Shown: piece by piece, positions 50,341 through 61,800 of the stretch
Layout: each line of letters begins with the position of its first letter
Position numbering within the stretch: the stretch's first letter is position 1
NCBI RefSeq assembly: GCF_000182565.1
Contig: NW_015971538.1
Coordinates: 1,546,983 to 1,610,982 of the forward strand
DNA from: Spizellomyces punctatus DAOM BR117
Lineage: Eukaryota; Chytridiomycota; Chytridiomycetes; Spizellomycetales; Spizellomycetaceae
Direction of reading: 5' to 3'
DNA: 64,000 nucleotides
Program-made: the position numbers and the translations under genes
Notes under the pieces: model-generated
The model's database searches: none
The model's input: the letters and a program-made list of their open reading frames with translations, nothing else
What the model was told of the DNA's origin: nothing

Positions 50341-53300
50341 CTACTCTTTGATCGCGCGTAATTTCCAGAGACCTGCCTCGAGCAGGTTGACGACCTCGAC
50401 ACCACTATCCCCCAAGTCTCTAGCTTCCTCAAGTGGGGTACGACCCGAAGAATCTGTTGGCTCCAATTGAACCTCAATCCAGGATGGCGTGGTTAGGGAA
50501 GAAGTTGAACCAGCTTCCGAAACTGTAGATCGAAATGCTAGGGGAAATGGGGAGGAAGGTCGATGCCACATAGTGGGTGTGCGAGGAGACGGAGGAGGAC
50601 TATCTATTGAAGAAGGTGTTGGGGTTTGTGTTCGTTTCTGCTCGTTCGCAACTTGAATGGCATAGTCGACAATAAACTGGACAAACTCAGTCTTGTGCTC
50701 TTTGGCCGCCTGCAGAAACGGACGTTGGCGAGGAGCGCACAATCGTAAGCAGCGTCCATTGCAAATCTTACCAAATGTAGCGGCGTTTTTCCATCGTAGA
50801 CAGGCTTATTCAAATCCGCCCCCGATTCCGTCAGTAACTTAAACAGCTTGAAGTCGTTGTTGCTGACAGCACTATAGTGTAAAGTGGGGAACTGTTAGAA
50901 TCCTCATACTCCTGGGGCACCTTTCCATTTCAAGTACCTCCAAAGCCTGATAGCTGCTTCGTCTAATTCCTCTTCGGAAAAATGAGCACCAGCTTGTCGG
51001 AGAAGTGCAATATTTCCTTCACTTCGGCATCGAATGGCATCCCACAATGGTGAATGTCCAAAGCGGTCGCGCAAGTGAACATTGGCACCCTGCAGCAAGA
51101 GAAATTCCACTGTAGCCGTTTGGTTTTCACTTGACGCGATGTGTAGGGGAGTCTACCAAATATATCAGGAGCTTCGCTCTGTGGCTCTAAGCAAACTAAA
51201 CTTACTCGTCCGTCATAGTCTCCTATGTTGATTAAGGGTCTGTAATCGGCAGTAATCACCTGCAGACCTTCGATATCGCCCATTCGCGCTGCCTGACACA
51301 TCAGCATGGGAATCAAGGCCCTTTCCATACCACCCAGGTTTTCTTCTGCTACATGATCTTTTGGAATATCACCAGTAAGAGGGGTAGCAGCTGGTACTCT
51401 TCCAAAAAGGGACATCACAGAGGAAATAAGCCCTTGCATTCCTTGCTGGTATGTAAACCTTTGACGCCGCGACGGCGTTGTGAGTTCCCCGCGAAGGCTT
51501 CGGCGGACCAAATTCCGGCACTCAGCGGGAGCATGCTTTTTGCCCAGTAGGTAACTCAATTTCGTTAGTGCGCACTGCACATGAGACAGAATATTAGGGA
51601 ATGGAAGTAGAAATTCTTGTCTTGCAGCGTACCTCAGGGGTCATGTCAGCACCAGGGACAACCCCAACCTTCAGCAATGCTTTCCCCGTGGCATACAAGT
51701 CGGTCACGAGTCCGCGTTTGCACTTCAGTATCAACGAAGCCGAGTTAAGCATTGAAGGAGATATGTCACGTCGAGCCATTTTCAGAGACGTGCAAGAATA
51801 AATACCTGGGTACTTCAATCAGTATTACAAGGGTGGTCAGAATGCTGAATTCCAGGTCCACTGGTAACCTACCAATTGACAATTACAACTCCTCTATCGC
51901 TCGCTTCCTTGAGAGCCGCAAGAATGTCAGGGCGATTATTTGGCGCGTTTCCGGAGCCATACCTGCACGATGCGTTAAAATCAAATAGAAACACTGTTAA
52001 CATGACAGCTGAATTCCTACGTTTCTATCACAACGCCTTTAATTGGAGGAGACAAAAATGCCCGCACCGTCGCTTCCGTTATTCCTGGGAACAGGCGAAG
52101 TGTTGCCACGGAGGAGTCCATAATCTTATGAGCGCGGAATTTGGCAATTGCAGTGGGTCGAAGAACATCCGGCCAAGAAACATCTGCATGTCCGACTCCC
52201 ATCATGAGTACGTCATCGTATGACTGGCGGAGAAACGTGTACATGCCTATATTGATACCAACAGAGACGAGTGGACGCAGATTGGGCGAATCGAATGCAT
52301 TGAAATCAACTGCATCAACTTTCATTGAGCGATTTCCTCTGTACAATTTATTATTAAAGAAGAGTCCGACTTCGGGGATAACGAAGTGACCTGTGCATTC
52401 GTGTCATTCTTAGCACAATAAAATTAAGCTTTATGTTTTGATTGATACATACCGGCTATTGTCAAAGCGCCTAATAAATTGTCGACAGCATCGTTTCGAA
52501 CTTCCGCCAATGGGACCTTTGATTTTGTATATAAACCATGTGACGAAGTGCTGGCATTGAGTGATCCACGCAGAGTCAAATACCTGAGAACCGCTCAATA
52601 TAACCGTCTTTCCGAGCTCTTCCAGCATAAAACTTAGAGCACTAGCTCGTTGATCAATAGTCAAGTACAACTCCAATTTGATATAAGCTTGCACATCTCA
52701 TCAGCAGTCCTACCTTGCAGAAAAGCTCATTGTGTCCGTACCATGCAAAACAATGAATGCATCAAAAAGCATATAGTTCACTTCGATGTCGGTCGCGATT
52801 TTAACCCAGTCTGTCATAGCTACACGAATGGTTAAGACACGAGACCTGTCAAGCATATCTCCCTTCCCACGATCAGCCGTCGTGGCGTACCTCTCTACAT
52901 ACTCATATTTGACGAGTCCAATAGTGGATCATATTCTAAAATCGAGTATCGAATTCTTTTTCCATACAATGATGGCGGGGTGATCAAGGCAGGCTTCCTG
53001 ACCCGCACAACGGGGGTGCCATTTATCACCGTATGGGGGGCTCCACGCGCATTGTTTACCTTCGCATGTCTGCCGTTGTCAGCAAGCCTAAGTGGTATAT
53101 TGACCGCATTCGTTAGCGGAAACTTGTTGGCTTCCCTATCCGCAATGCCCGTTTCTTGCGCATGCTCGGCAAAACCAGTGGGATCATGAAACCGCGTCAT
53201 TGATGCCAAAGTCTGGGAAAGATAACCGGGGACAGGAAGATAGCCTAGAAGTACTCAAGGTCAAGATCATTCTGGCATGTCTTCAGCCGGATATGTATAA

Positions 53301-53530
53301 ATGTCGCTGATACCGTGCTCTGGAGTGTTCTTCATGCCGATGGTTCCTAGAGTACCATTACTGTCATGAGAAAGGACCTCGACCAGACGCTGTCTCTATC
53401 TCATACCTCCTGTGTAGAGAATGAGTACCCTCGAAATATCAGCTGTGATCATGTCGTCCGCCACGTCGGCGGCGACCACCGCGTTCACCGCATCGCTCAC
53501 AAACACCGTTGAATTATCCTCGGTAGACAT
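50341..53530 (-). CDS. Type I L-asparaginase fused to C-terminal ankyrin repeats
   Basis: Hydrolyses asparagine to aspartate and ammonia; animal relatives (ASPG) combine this with lysophospholipase activity. ATG 53530 gives a short acidic leader, then RVLILYTGG spliced to TIGMKNTPEHG, the first catalytic threonine motif. The second motif is VLHGTDTMSFSA, followed by LSFMLEELGKTVILSGSQ. Also present are FFNNKLYRGNRSMKVDAVDF, GVVIETYGSGNAPNNRPDIL and VIVNCTQC. After a linker come ankyrin units: GDYDGRV(S/T)-type, DRFGHSPLWDAI, DGKTPLHLVRFAM and DSSGRTPLEEARDLG. The C-terminus is EAGLWKLRAIKE. Ten or more exons. Both catalytic threonines are intact, so activity is expected; the role of the ankyrin part is unknown. 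Confidence 0.92.
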
Positions 53531-53759
53531 ATTACAGCACCGCAGAGAGCGAGAGCGGTGGATGGGGGAAGATCCCGAGAGCCTTGTCCTTGTCACCAAC
53601 CAAGGCCTCGAGTTTTTGAGGGATGCGATAAGCAAATCGGTGTTTCCACGATCGAACGCGCACAAACCAATCACGTGAACGCGACTCGTTTGGAAGGAGA
53701 GGCCAGTTCTGCACCTTGGCTGGTCGTCCATCATCTCTTCAGGTAATGTACTGTTGACG

Positions 53760-55592
53760 ATGACAGAGCCAATAGCGTTATTATACCTATCACATACTAC
53801 AAATACTCCGTATGTCCTTGTCGGTGAGGACGAGTCTACCCCGGTTACCGATCCGAGGACCGCAAAAGCAGTGTTGTTTCGCACACCCGCAAATCCCTCG
53901 GACGAGACACGCTTCGACATCAATGCTCCTTCCGGGTTCAAAGAATATGACATTCGTACACTCCTCTTCTTCTACCAGTCCCGAGATGTTCCCTTTGGAG
54001 ACTATCTCAGACTTGCCAGCTCGGACGAGAAGTCCTTCAGCTTTATGGACAGGAAGGAGCTCCTAGCATATCTAGAAGGTGGAGGTAGCACCGTTGCAAA
54101 GGAATCCACGTCTGGAACCCCAGGTTGGTCAATTATTACCTGATAAATGCATATGACAACAGAAGAAGGAGCCTAACAGTGCGGTCTGCTCAAGCGAAGC
54201 GTCCTTTGGAAGAACAGCGCACACCCGCCGAACCGAGTAAAAGGCCACGGCTACTACTGAAACCCGAGGTAAATTAACCTTGCAATTGCTGCTCACCAGA
54301 CGCCAGGAAGTGAAATACTGGTACAGGATGTTGAGTTTGCTCGCGAAGTAAAAGCACGGGAGAGGACGATTGCCGACTCTTCCACGATACTTTCCCTTCA
54401 ATCTACTAACAAGGTACGGTCCCTCGACATGCACGTTAAAGGGTGAACACTGAACTCTATCGAAATACCTCGATTCAGACCTTTGTCAGCATTCTTGAGT
54501 TGAGCAGAAAACGCTTTGCCGAAAAGCAAAGAAAACCCCAAGCAGGTGGTCAAGCATCGTCAACCCATCCTAGACATCCCAACTCCACAGGTCAGAAAGA
54601 TTCAGGTGATAGTTTACTTGGCGCGCCATTGACGCGTCCTGCTTATCAAGGACAAGCCGGGCCACGTTCGAGTACAAGAGGGGATCCGCGTGCCGATCCT
54701 CGGGTTCGGCCGTCTAATACCCAAGGGCGGCCGTCGCCAGCTTCACGTTCGGCGCGGGATGGGGGAACAGGTGAGTGGCTCTGGCACCACCTTCCTGTGT
54801 AACAATCTACAATAGTACATTCTTATCACAGATTCAAGAATACCAATCATCCTCGTACCTTCTGTTCCAACTGCCAAGTTGACATTGTGGAATGTCAAGC
54901 AATTTCTTTGTGCGTCAAGGTAAGATTGAATCTGATTAAGTTTTACCAAGCAGAACTGAACGTCGTGGTCCGTTCAATAGTTATATCCGAACCGAACAAT
55001 TTGTGGAGCAAGGCTTGTCGAAACCCGCACGCGTTGTATTAGAGCGACCCGTGCGTCCAGGCCATCCAGGGGGGCCGGATTTCCCAAGAACGTACCACGT
55101 GTACGACTCAGCGGATTCGTTAAAACCGGAAGATTGGTATGTTCCAAGTCTGAAAGCAGATCAGCTTAATGTTCAGCTGAGATGACCTTTTACAGGCAGC
55201 GTGTTGTTGCTGCATTTGTGACCGGCCAAGGTTGGCAATTCAGTCGATGGAAATATAAGGACCCTGTGCAACTGTTCTCAAAGGGTACGGCACTCTAGAC
55301 ATATCCGCAAGTGGGGACATTTTTTCTAACTCGCAGCGTTACAGTGCGTGGATTTTGTCTGAAGTATGCGGATGAGCCAGCTCCAGGGGACGTGGATAAA
55401 TGGGCCGTAACCAAGCTCGACGTAAGTCTGGCGACAGTTTACGGAGACTTCATGGAAGGGTCTTGCTAAGTGTGAGGTTTTACGTAGATTCATCGAAATC
55501 TTCGACACAACGACTATCAGGCTATCAATCGATTTTGGGACCAAGTTGATACCTTCATCATGAGAGAAAAACGTCGTCAATTTCTGGGATAA
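53760..55592 (+). CDS. CDC73: Cdc73 / parafibromin, Paf1 complex subunit
   Basis: Transcription elongation factor of the Paf1 complex, nuclear. ATG 53760 gives MTEPIALLYLSHTTNTPYVL and VGEDE, matching the family N-terminus. EYDIRTLLFFYQSRDVPFGD and SFSFMDRKELLAYLEGGGS follow. Introns separate a basic linker (KRPLEEQRTPAEPSKRPRLL), DVEFAREVKARERTIADSST, and TFVSILELSRKRFAEKQRK. The C-terminal Ras-like domain runs SRIPIILVPSVPTAKLTLWN, RTYHVYDSADSLKPEDW spliced to QRVVAAFVTGQGWQFSRW, and ends INRFWDQVDTFIMREKRRQF. It diverges from the asparaginase gene with 229 bp between starts. A frame at 53562 (MGEDPESLVL) is not used. Confidence 0.95.
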
Positions 55593-57494
55593 CATACTTC
55601 CTACGTGAAAATTACATAATTGTCTACGCTGCAGGCCTGAGAAGTAATTATATTTACACACACATGTGGGTACAGGCGATATCGCTTTTCCACCGAGCAT
55701 TTGAGAGATCTGGAATACTTCAGCATAATCAGGGCTTCGCAGTCTGAGAATCTTCATTAAATGTGGCCAATCCTTATATTTTGAGAACTCAAGTTTTAGC
55801 AACACAGCCATGTGAGGATGTCCGTTCGACGTGTGACTACCTGAAGGCTTTGTCCTCCGCTTTGACGCTGCATCCATTTCTGCTGACTCGTAAATAGAAT
55901 TTTCATCTCCCTCGCCGAGGCCTCCCGAATCATGCGTAGGTGGCGTTTCCTGTCGACCATTATCCCTTCTACGACCCGCCGCCGCTCTGTAAAGGTTAAG
56001 GGCACTGGCCCCGCTTGCCACCATCGCCGAACGTGATCTGGAAAGCCCAATTGTTCCTCTGCCAAGTCCTCGCCCAGATGATGCGGAAGGTGGGCGTAAG
56101 GAAACATTTGGGCCTGGTACCGATTTTCGGCGAAATTTGAAGCCCTCATACATGACGATAGGATCCGAGCGGTCAAAGCGGTGGAATGGTTGGGAAGGAT
56201 GGGTTTGCCGGAAGGATGGTGCTGCTGGTAACGGTGCGAGAAAGACACTTGAGGTGACCTTGGAAAGTGCTGGACTTTTCGACGCATCATTGTCACGATT
56301 TCGAGCGGATGAGGCACGGCTCGCTGACGCTGATGATGCGCGTTTCTTCCCTGCGCATGTTGAGATGTTGGCAATCTCCCGGGACAGGGATGCCGTTGGA
56401 GCCACTCGAGGTGCTGTGTGTGAGCCAATGTCGTACCAGATAGTGACGGCCTGAGGAAGCTGGACTTGTGTTGGCGCCAATGGCGGAGGTAACCCACTCA
56501 TGTCCAACACCCCAGACGTAGCTCGAGACAGCGGAACTGGTGGTGGAACCATGAAACTTCCACGTCGGCTTAGTGGGCCTCCCGTTGTCGACGACAACAT
56601 CCCTAGTCCTTGCACAAATGTAGCACGTCTTGCCGGGATATTTGCCATACCGGCGGCTGCCAACTGCAATTGCCTTGCCATTTCTGCTTGAGCTTGCGCA
56701 ATTTCTTGTAACCGCGCTTGAAGATCATTTGTAAAAACCACTCGTCCCAAAGGCAAGATATCCGTCTTGCTAGCAGTAGCACCTTTCGCCCCGTTGGGAG
56801 TCTCGATCAGATTTGGGTCATCAGCGGGGAGGGTAGCAAGCGGTGGTCGAGGCGGGGACACAGATCGACCCCGAGATGGGAAGTTCATAACTTCTGGGAA
56901 GCAATTTTCCAATCGTGTTAATGGATCTGCTCTCCGGCCGGGTCTAGTTTCGGAAGTTTTGGTGATGTGACTCGATTTGTCATTGACGGCCTGTCTTGCT
57001 GCTGAAATCGACCAAGTAGATGACTCCAATTCTCTGTCCCAGCCAGCATCATCTCTTTCTATCTTCAGCGACATGCGAGAGCCGTCCTCCCTTCCAAGAC
57101 CGGTATCTTCCGTTGTCTCATCAGCCGATCTTTCCGTCTCCTTTCCCAGATATACCATCACATCATCTGCGTCGACTGCCCCACCATGTATCTGCTCAGC
57201 TATCATATCCCTCATCAATCTCATGATTGTGCATCCCTTTTCAACCATTACGAATGCATCGTGGTACTCCCAATCCACCTGTCGGATTCGCAAAGTCACG
57301 GTATCATTTTCTAATCGCTCGTGCATATCTGATCGCATTTGTGCGGCAGCTCCTGCAAAGGCTTCCGGTTCCAGGTGCTTTGGGGTCCATTTTGGTTGGA
57401 TGTAAGTGCTGTAATCAAAGACTGGCGGAATGACAGGGGTATTTTTCTTGGGTTTCTTGCCAATACCTTTCCGGCCACCCTTCTTTGCAGCCAT
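55326..57494 (-). CDS. Large ORF of about 720 residues, unrecognised
   Basis: Uninterrupted frame from ATG 57494 (MAAKKGGRKGIGKKPKKNTP) to 55326. The N-terminal third looks folded: LRIRQVDWEYHDAFVMVEKG, MRLMRDMIAEQIHGGAVDAD, DVMVYLGKETE, with the beta-helix-beta rhythm of a ubiquitin-like fold (inference). A helix LQARLQEIAQAQAEMARQLQ lies mid-protein and VTIWYDIGSHTAP later. The remainder is Ser/Arg/Pro-rich and probably disordered. The last about 89 codons run antisense through CDC73 coding exons (55326-55592), so the true C-terminus may lie earlier, reached through a 3' intron I could not define. Family not recognised; a flagellar/axonemal protein is one possibility in a zoosporic fungus, without direct evidence. 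Confidence 0.7.
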   Translation of the reverse strand: MAAKKGGRKGIGKKPKKNTPVIPPVFDYSTYIQPKWTPKHLEPEAFAGAAAQMRSDMHERLENDTVTLRIRQVDWEYHDAFVMVEKGCTIMRLMRDMIAEQIHGGAVDADDVMVYLGKETERSADETTEDTGLGREDGSRMSLKIERDDAGWDRELESSTWSISAARQAVNDKSSHITKTSETRPGRRADPLTRLENCFPEVMNFPSRGRSVSPPRPPLATLPADDPNLIETPNGAKGATASKTDILPLGRVVFTNDLQARLQEIAQAQAEMARQLQLAAAGMANIPARRATFVQGLGMLSSTTGGPLSRRGSFMVPPPVPLSRATSGVLDMSGLPPPLAPTQVQLPQAVTIWYDIGSHTAPRVAPTASLSREIANISTCAGKKRASSASASRASSARNRDNDASKSPALSKVTSSVFLAPLPAAPSFRQTHPSQPFHRFDRSDPIVMYEGFKFRRKSVPGPNVSLRPPSASSGRGLGRGTIGLSRSRSAMVASGASALNLYRAAAGRRRDNGRQETPPTHDSGGLGEGDENSIYESAEMDAASKRRTKPSGSHTSNGHPHMAVLLKLEFSKYKDWPHLMKILRLRSPDYAEVFQISQMLGGKAISPVPTCVCKYNYFSGLQRRQLCNFHVGSMLSQKLTTFFSHDEGINLVPKSIDSLIVVVSKISMNLRKTSHLARPFHEVSVNCRQTYVELGYGPFIHVPWSWLIRILQTKSTHCNAAS

Positions 57495-57805
57495 ACCTGC
57501 GGGTGCCGCAGAAAATAAGAGCAAGGATTGATAGTTCTATATGCAGCTGCTGTAATACACTATTTTTGGCTTGGAGGTTATTGCAAGCCATGAATAAATT
57601 ATTGCGTTCGGAGAATTTGGAACGATTAGCCAGTGACCCTGAGACCCCTTTAATTCCGGGACGATGGGAGGGACATCAGTCCAAGACAAGGTGAGTCGCT
57701 CGTAAGCTCGAGTTATGCACTTATCGTTAGAGTATGTAGTACTAGAATAACTAGCTTCATGAATCATACTGACATACTACTTGTAGTCGTGTCGACGTAT
57801 TTACC

Positions 57806-58077
57806 GTTCAAGCATAGCAGGTCGTCGTGGTTGGCATTTGTTCAGCTATGGCGGGATTAAACCTGGTTAACGCCAGCGCTGCTGTGTTTCTGCTATGCTT
57901 GAACAATGAATTGTTCACGACTGGTACGAGTTGTGAGAAGCATTATCTACCACTCGTATCTATGTATCCACCGGCCAAGCATACAAGTAGCAGTAGTTTG
58001 ATTTTGTCCATTATGCTTGCAATCCTTTCAACTACAAGTATAGCGAAGCAAAAACCTGGTTATTAGCGCTATGCTTG
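57806..58077. repeat. Cluster of CAAGCATA/TATGCTTG elements in a divergent promoter
   Basis: Five exact copies of one 8-mer occur in 270 bp. Two read CAAGCATA (57809, 57976) and three read TATGCTTG (57894, 58012, 58070). The first two form a 15-bp perfect inverted repeat (57806-57820 with 57890-57904). A longer direct repeat, AAACCTGGTTA then AGCGCT then CTATGCTTG, occurs at 57859-57901 and 58052-58077. A 7-bp palindrome (57901-57916) abuts it. It lies between two divergent genes. Confidence 0.8.
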
Positions 58078-58194
58078 TAGGCGGGTCATGATGATTACTT
58101 CATAAATGCTTGTTGGCATGTCAACGAACTGACATCACGACGCGGAAACGTAACGCTTTGACCAACCTACTCTTACTAGTATCAAACATTAGCA

Positions 58195-58718
58195 ATGCAT
58201 CTTGCAGACCAACGTGTTATAGCGGCTTTGGAGTCAGCCGCCACGATCTCTGCTGGATTGTTCACAGGTGCTGCCTCGTACATTACTCTGGTGGAGCAGC
58301 CGGCCAGGTTCAAGAGTAGCGCGGAAACGGCAAGGCGTAATTTCCAGGTGAGGGGCGAGATGGCGTTTTCCATTCTCCAGTTCTTAAAATTCAACTGCAC
58401 CTTTAGCATACCTATCCGCTGGCAGCTCGAATGCAGGCCAGCCTTGCATTGGTTGCAGGTGGCTCAAGTCTTGTCCTTGCACTGCTTAAGAAGTCTACCA
58501 GATACTATGTTGCCGCTGCTGCTTTTCTTTCCATTCCAGTATTTACTATTGCATGCATTTTCCCCACCAACAACCGCTTGTTGTCGGGCAAGGATCAGGA
58601 CGCAAATGCGCACGGTGTATGGGGTGTGTTACGAAAATGGGGTCTGTTGCATGGTGCTCGCGTCGTAGCTGCTGCTGCAGGGTTTGGTGCTCTAGTAATA
58701 GGAAGAACAGCAGCATAA
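58195..58718 (+). CDS. DUF1772 (anthrone oxygenase-like) membrane protein
   Basis: Small four-helix membrane protein family found in bacteria and fungi, where some members act as anthrone oxygenases (family knowledge). Exon 1 from ATG 58195 gives MHLADQRVIAALESAATISA, then GLFTGAASYITLVEQPARFK, the family signature. A GTGAGG...TTTAG intron (about 58349-58407) leads to ARMQASLALVAGGSSLVLAL, YYVAAAAFLSIPVFTIACIF, NNRLLSG and WGLLHGARVVAAAAGFGALV. Hydrophobic segments number four. The end is IGRTAA at 58718. No polyketide genes are nearby, so I would not infer a secondary-metabolite role. Confidence 0.87.
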
Positions 58719-58850
58719 GTCGGGCATGATGACTTGTGGAAAAACAATATCAATGGAGTATATAGCGGTGTGCTGCCGTAGGGATAGCCATAGTTTGGAC
58801 ATTAGTTTCTGCTGAGGGATTCAACAATACACAGTGGCAATGCAAACACG

Positions 58851-61800
58851 ATGTCACGTGCCCGTAGAGTCACCAGCCAAGCTTCGCGCTCGTTCGGCGC
58901 TGGCGCCGTTCAACTTTCTTTGGCAGAGAACGGTGACAGTATGTCGGGGGTAGGCATGATAAAGTCTTGCCTAGACCGGCTTTTAGCGGAGAGCGCACGC
59001 CATAAGGACTTGCGCGACGCGGTCGAGGCGGCTTTGGTACAGCTTGAAGAAGAGAAACAGGGTGGAGAAGACGTTGCTAAAACTATAAGGTAGAGCTGGC
59101 TTTTGATATTTAAAGTGCAGATATTTGCGTCCACCCATCCTGCGGCATGCTCATATGCAGCGTCTTTATGTTATGGCTTTGCTGCCTTGTCGTCTCAGTG
59201 CTGATAGGTACTGGAATCCGTTCAAGATCGCTTGTCATAACACTCAGCCGGCCCGGACCCGCGAAGTTGCCTTGGACTGCCTGCAGAAACTTATTGCCCA
59301 CAACCTTTTGCGCGGAGCTTTACCTCTCACTGTATCGAACACTCCAACTGCAGCCTCCTCCACAGCTCCAGGGACGCCAGGAGCACCTGCCAATGATCTT
59401 TCCCAGCTCGACACGTCTTCACCTGCAACGTCCCCCCAGCCCTTGGACGAAAAGGGTACAGAAGAACAGGACGAGGAGAATGGTACTCAGCAGGTAGCGA
59501 AAACTGCCGTGCCGGTTTTTGCGCCGAGAAGTACGTCCCTTTTGCCAAGTACTCCTGCAGAGGCACCCAATTATCCACCGATTCCCTTCCTCATTGATGA
59601 GATTATCCATACTGTGTGTACAACATTGGCAATGCACACAGACGAAGCAGTGCAACTTCAGGTGCTCAAAGTGCTGTTGACAGCAGTCACATCAACTGGC
59701 TGCGAAGTACACGAAGTGTCACTGCTGAAAGTGGTGCAGACGTGTTTCAATATCCACCTGCACTCGCGGACGCAAGTAAATCAGATGACCGCCAAAGCAT
59801 CGCTTACCCAGATGATCAACCTCATCTTCTCCCGCATGGAGCGCTACGCTGAGGTTCTTGCAAAAAGTTTGGAGACCGGATCCATGGGAGAGATTGAAAA
59901 GCTGACTGGGTTGAGCGCAATGGGCGCAGAGTCGTTGAACCAGTATCGGACCAATGTAAAAGCACGGGCTATCAATGGTACCAGTGACGCAGAGGAACCA
60001 ACGGATACTTCGAAAGATCCCGAACCCGATGGTGAAGTTGGGGAGAAATCGTCGAAGGTTGAATCCGAGATCTTGGGCGTTGAATCACAAGCTGAAAATG
60101 ATCTGGAGAGCAAACTCCCGCAGATAGAGGTGGGGTCATTGGCTGTCGAACTACAAACTGCTGGTGAACTGGCGGACAAACCTTTGGACAAGGATGCGGC
60201 CGATCCCCCGGATGGCTGTGAGCACGAAGAAAATGAAAATGTCCCGGATGCTTCCGCTGCAGATGTGGCATCAACAGCGGGGGATGCGGCGGCAGCGGTC
60301 GTGCAAGGTACCGAAACAGCTACGCCAGATCATGAGAATGCCACATCTATTAGGGGAGCTGCTGCAGATGAGGCTTCCGATCAGTCGTCACTACAATCTC
60401 ATATGACCATGGGTAGTAACCAGCAACAGCCTGAGCAGTCGATCGAGGTTGGATCCACTCTTACTCCTGCAAACCCAGTTACAGGTAACAACCCCTACGA
60501 TCCGACCATTGCTTACTACAACGAACTTCTTCGAAAGGACGTGTTCCTTGTTTTTCGTCTTCTTTGTCGCCTGTCCCTTACGTCAGATAGCTCTCAGAAC
60601 ACCATGGCGACATTCAGTGCAGCAAATGTTAAGGAAGCAGCTTCCATGCCAATGGATGAGCTTTCGCACCAGTCAACGAAAGCAAGGCAGCTGGCTCTGG
60701 AACTCATCATGTCCGTGATGAATAATTGTGGGCCAGTGTTCCAGTCAGATGATTTGTACACGGGCCTGGTTCGCCATAATCTATGTCTATCAATTTCCCG
60801 CAACGGAATCACCACGAATCCTACGTTGTTCGAATTAAGTCTGTCCATATTCTTAATGGTAACACGATTTTATCGCTCGAAGCTGAAAACTGAAATCGAG
60901 GTGCTCCTCAACACCATATATTTGCATATTTTGGAAATGGGAAATTCTACGTACAATCAGAAACGCATGGTTCTGCAAGGTTTACTCAAAATATGCGAAA
61001 ATCCTCAGGTTTGTTGAGTGGTCACTACGTGGGTAATGTGGACATGAATCAGGCAAGCTAAGACATGACCTTTCAATAGACATTGGCGGACATGTATCTC
61101 AATTATGACTGCGACATTGCTATGGTCTCAATTTTTGAGCGCATTGTCAATGTATGCAGTCGGGTTGCTCAAGGTCGCGACTCAAACGCACCGCCTGCTC
61201 CCACTGGATTGATGGGTTTGGCTGCCAGCGCAGCTGGTTTGGACACGAAGGAACAACTGCTCAAAGCTCAGGAACGGCGATTGAAGCTACGAGGACTTTG
61301 TTGTCTTGTAGCTTTGGTGACTTCGCTAACGGAATGGAGTAAAGATGTGGCGCCAAATCTCCCCCTCAGTACAACCAGAAGACGAAGAAGTGGAGATTTG
61401 CCCAGGGTGTCCATAGCATCCAACCGCGATGCGTCAGAGAACACTGCACGGATGTCTGTCTCAGATGACAGGCGTGATAACAAATCTTCACCTACTCAAA
61501 GAAAGAGTACCGACGGGACCAAGCCAGCCAGCGCCGGTTCAGACAACCCCACCAAAAGTTTTTTGGATGCCCTTGCCCCCACCAATCAGGTCAACCCAGT
61601 ACTGGTGTATAAGCATCCGTTACATTCGGTGTCGATGGATCATGTAAGTGCTTTCTTGCAGCTCGGTTGAATTATATAGCGAAAAACTGACGACTTGGCA
61701 GCAGGTGCCATACATGTTTCCGAACAATAGCACAACATCTTTGCAATCTGTTACCACTGTAACTCCAGATGAGGACTCATCGCAGATCGAAACTGTTGCT

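Noticed and set aside
53562-53678. Plus-strand frame MGEDPESLVL... as the CDC73 start
   Set aside because: It does not connect in frame and overlaps the asparaginase start region. ATG 53760 gives the family N-terminus directly.
53396-53953. Minus-strand extension of the asparaginase ORF to 53953
   Set aside because: It overlaps the CDC73 first exon antisense, and the ATG at 53530 places the catalytic threonine near the N-terminus as expected.
58195-58718. Secondary-metabolite cluster because DUF1772 includes anthrone oxygenases
   Set aside because: No polyketide synthase, tailoring enzyme or transporter nearby; neighbours are housekeeping genes.
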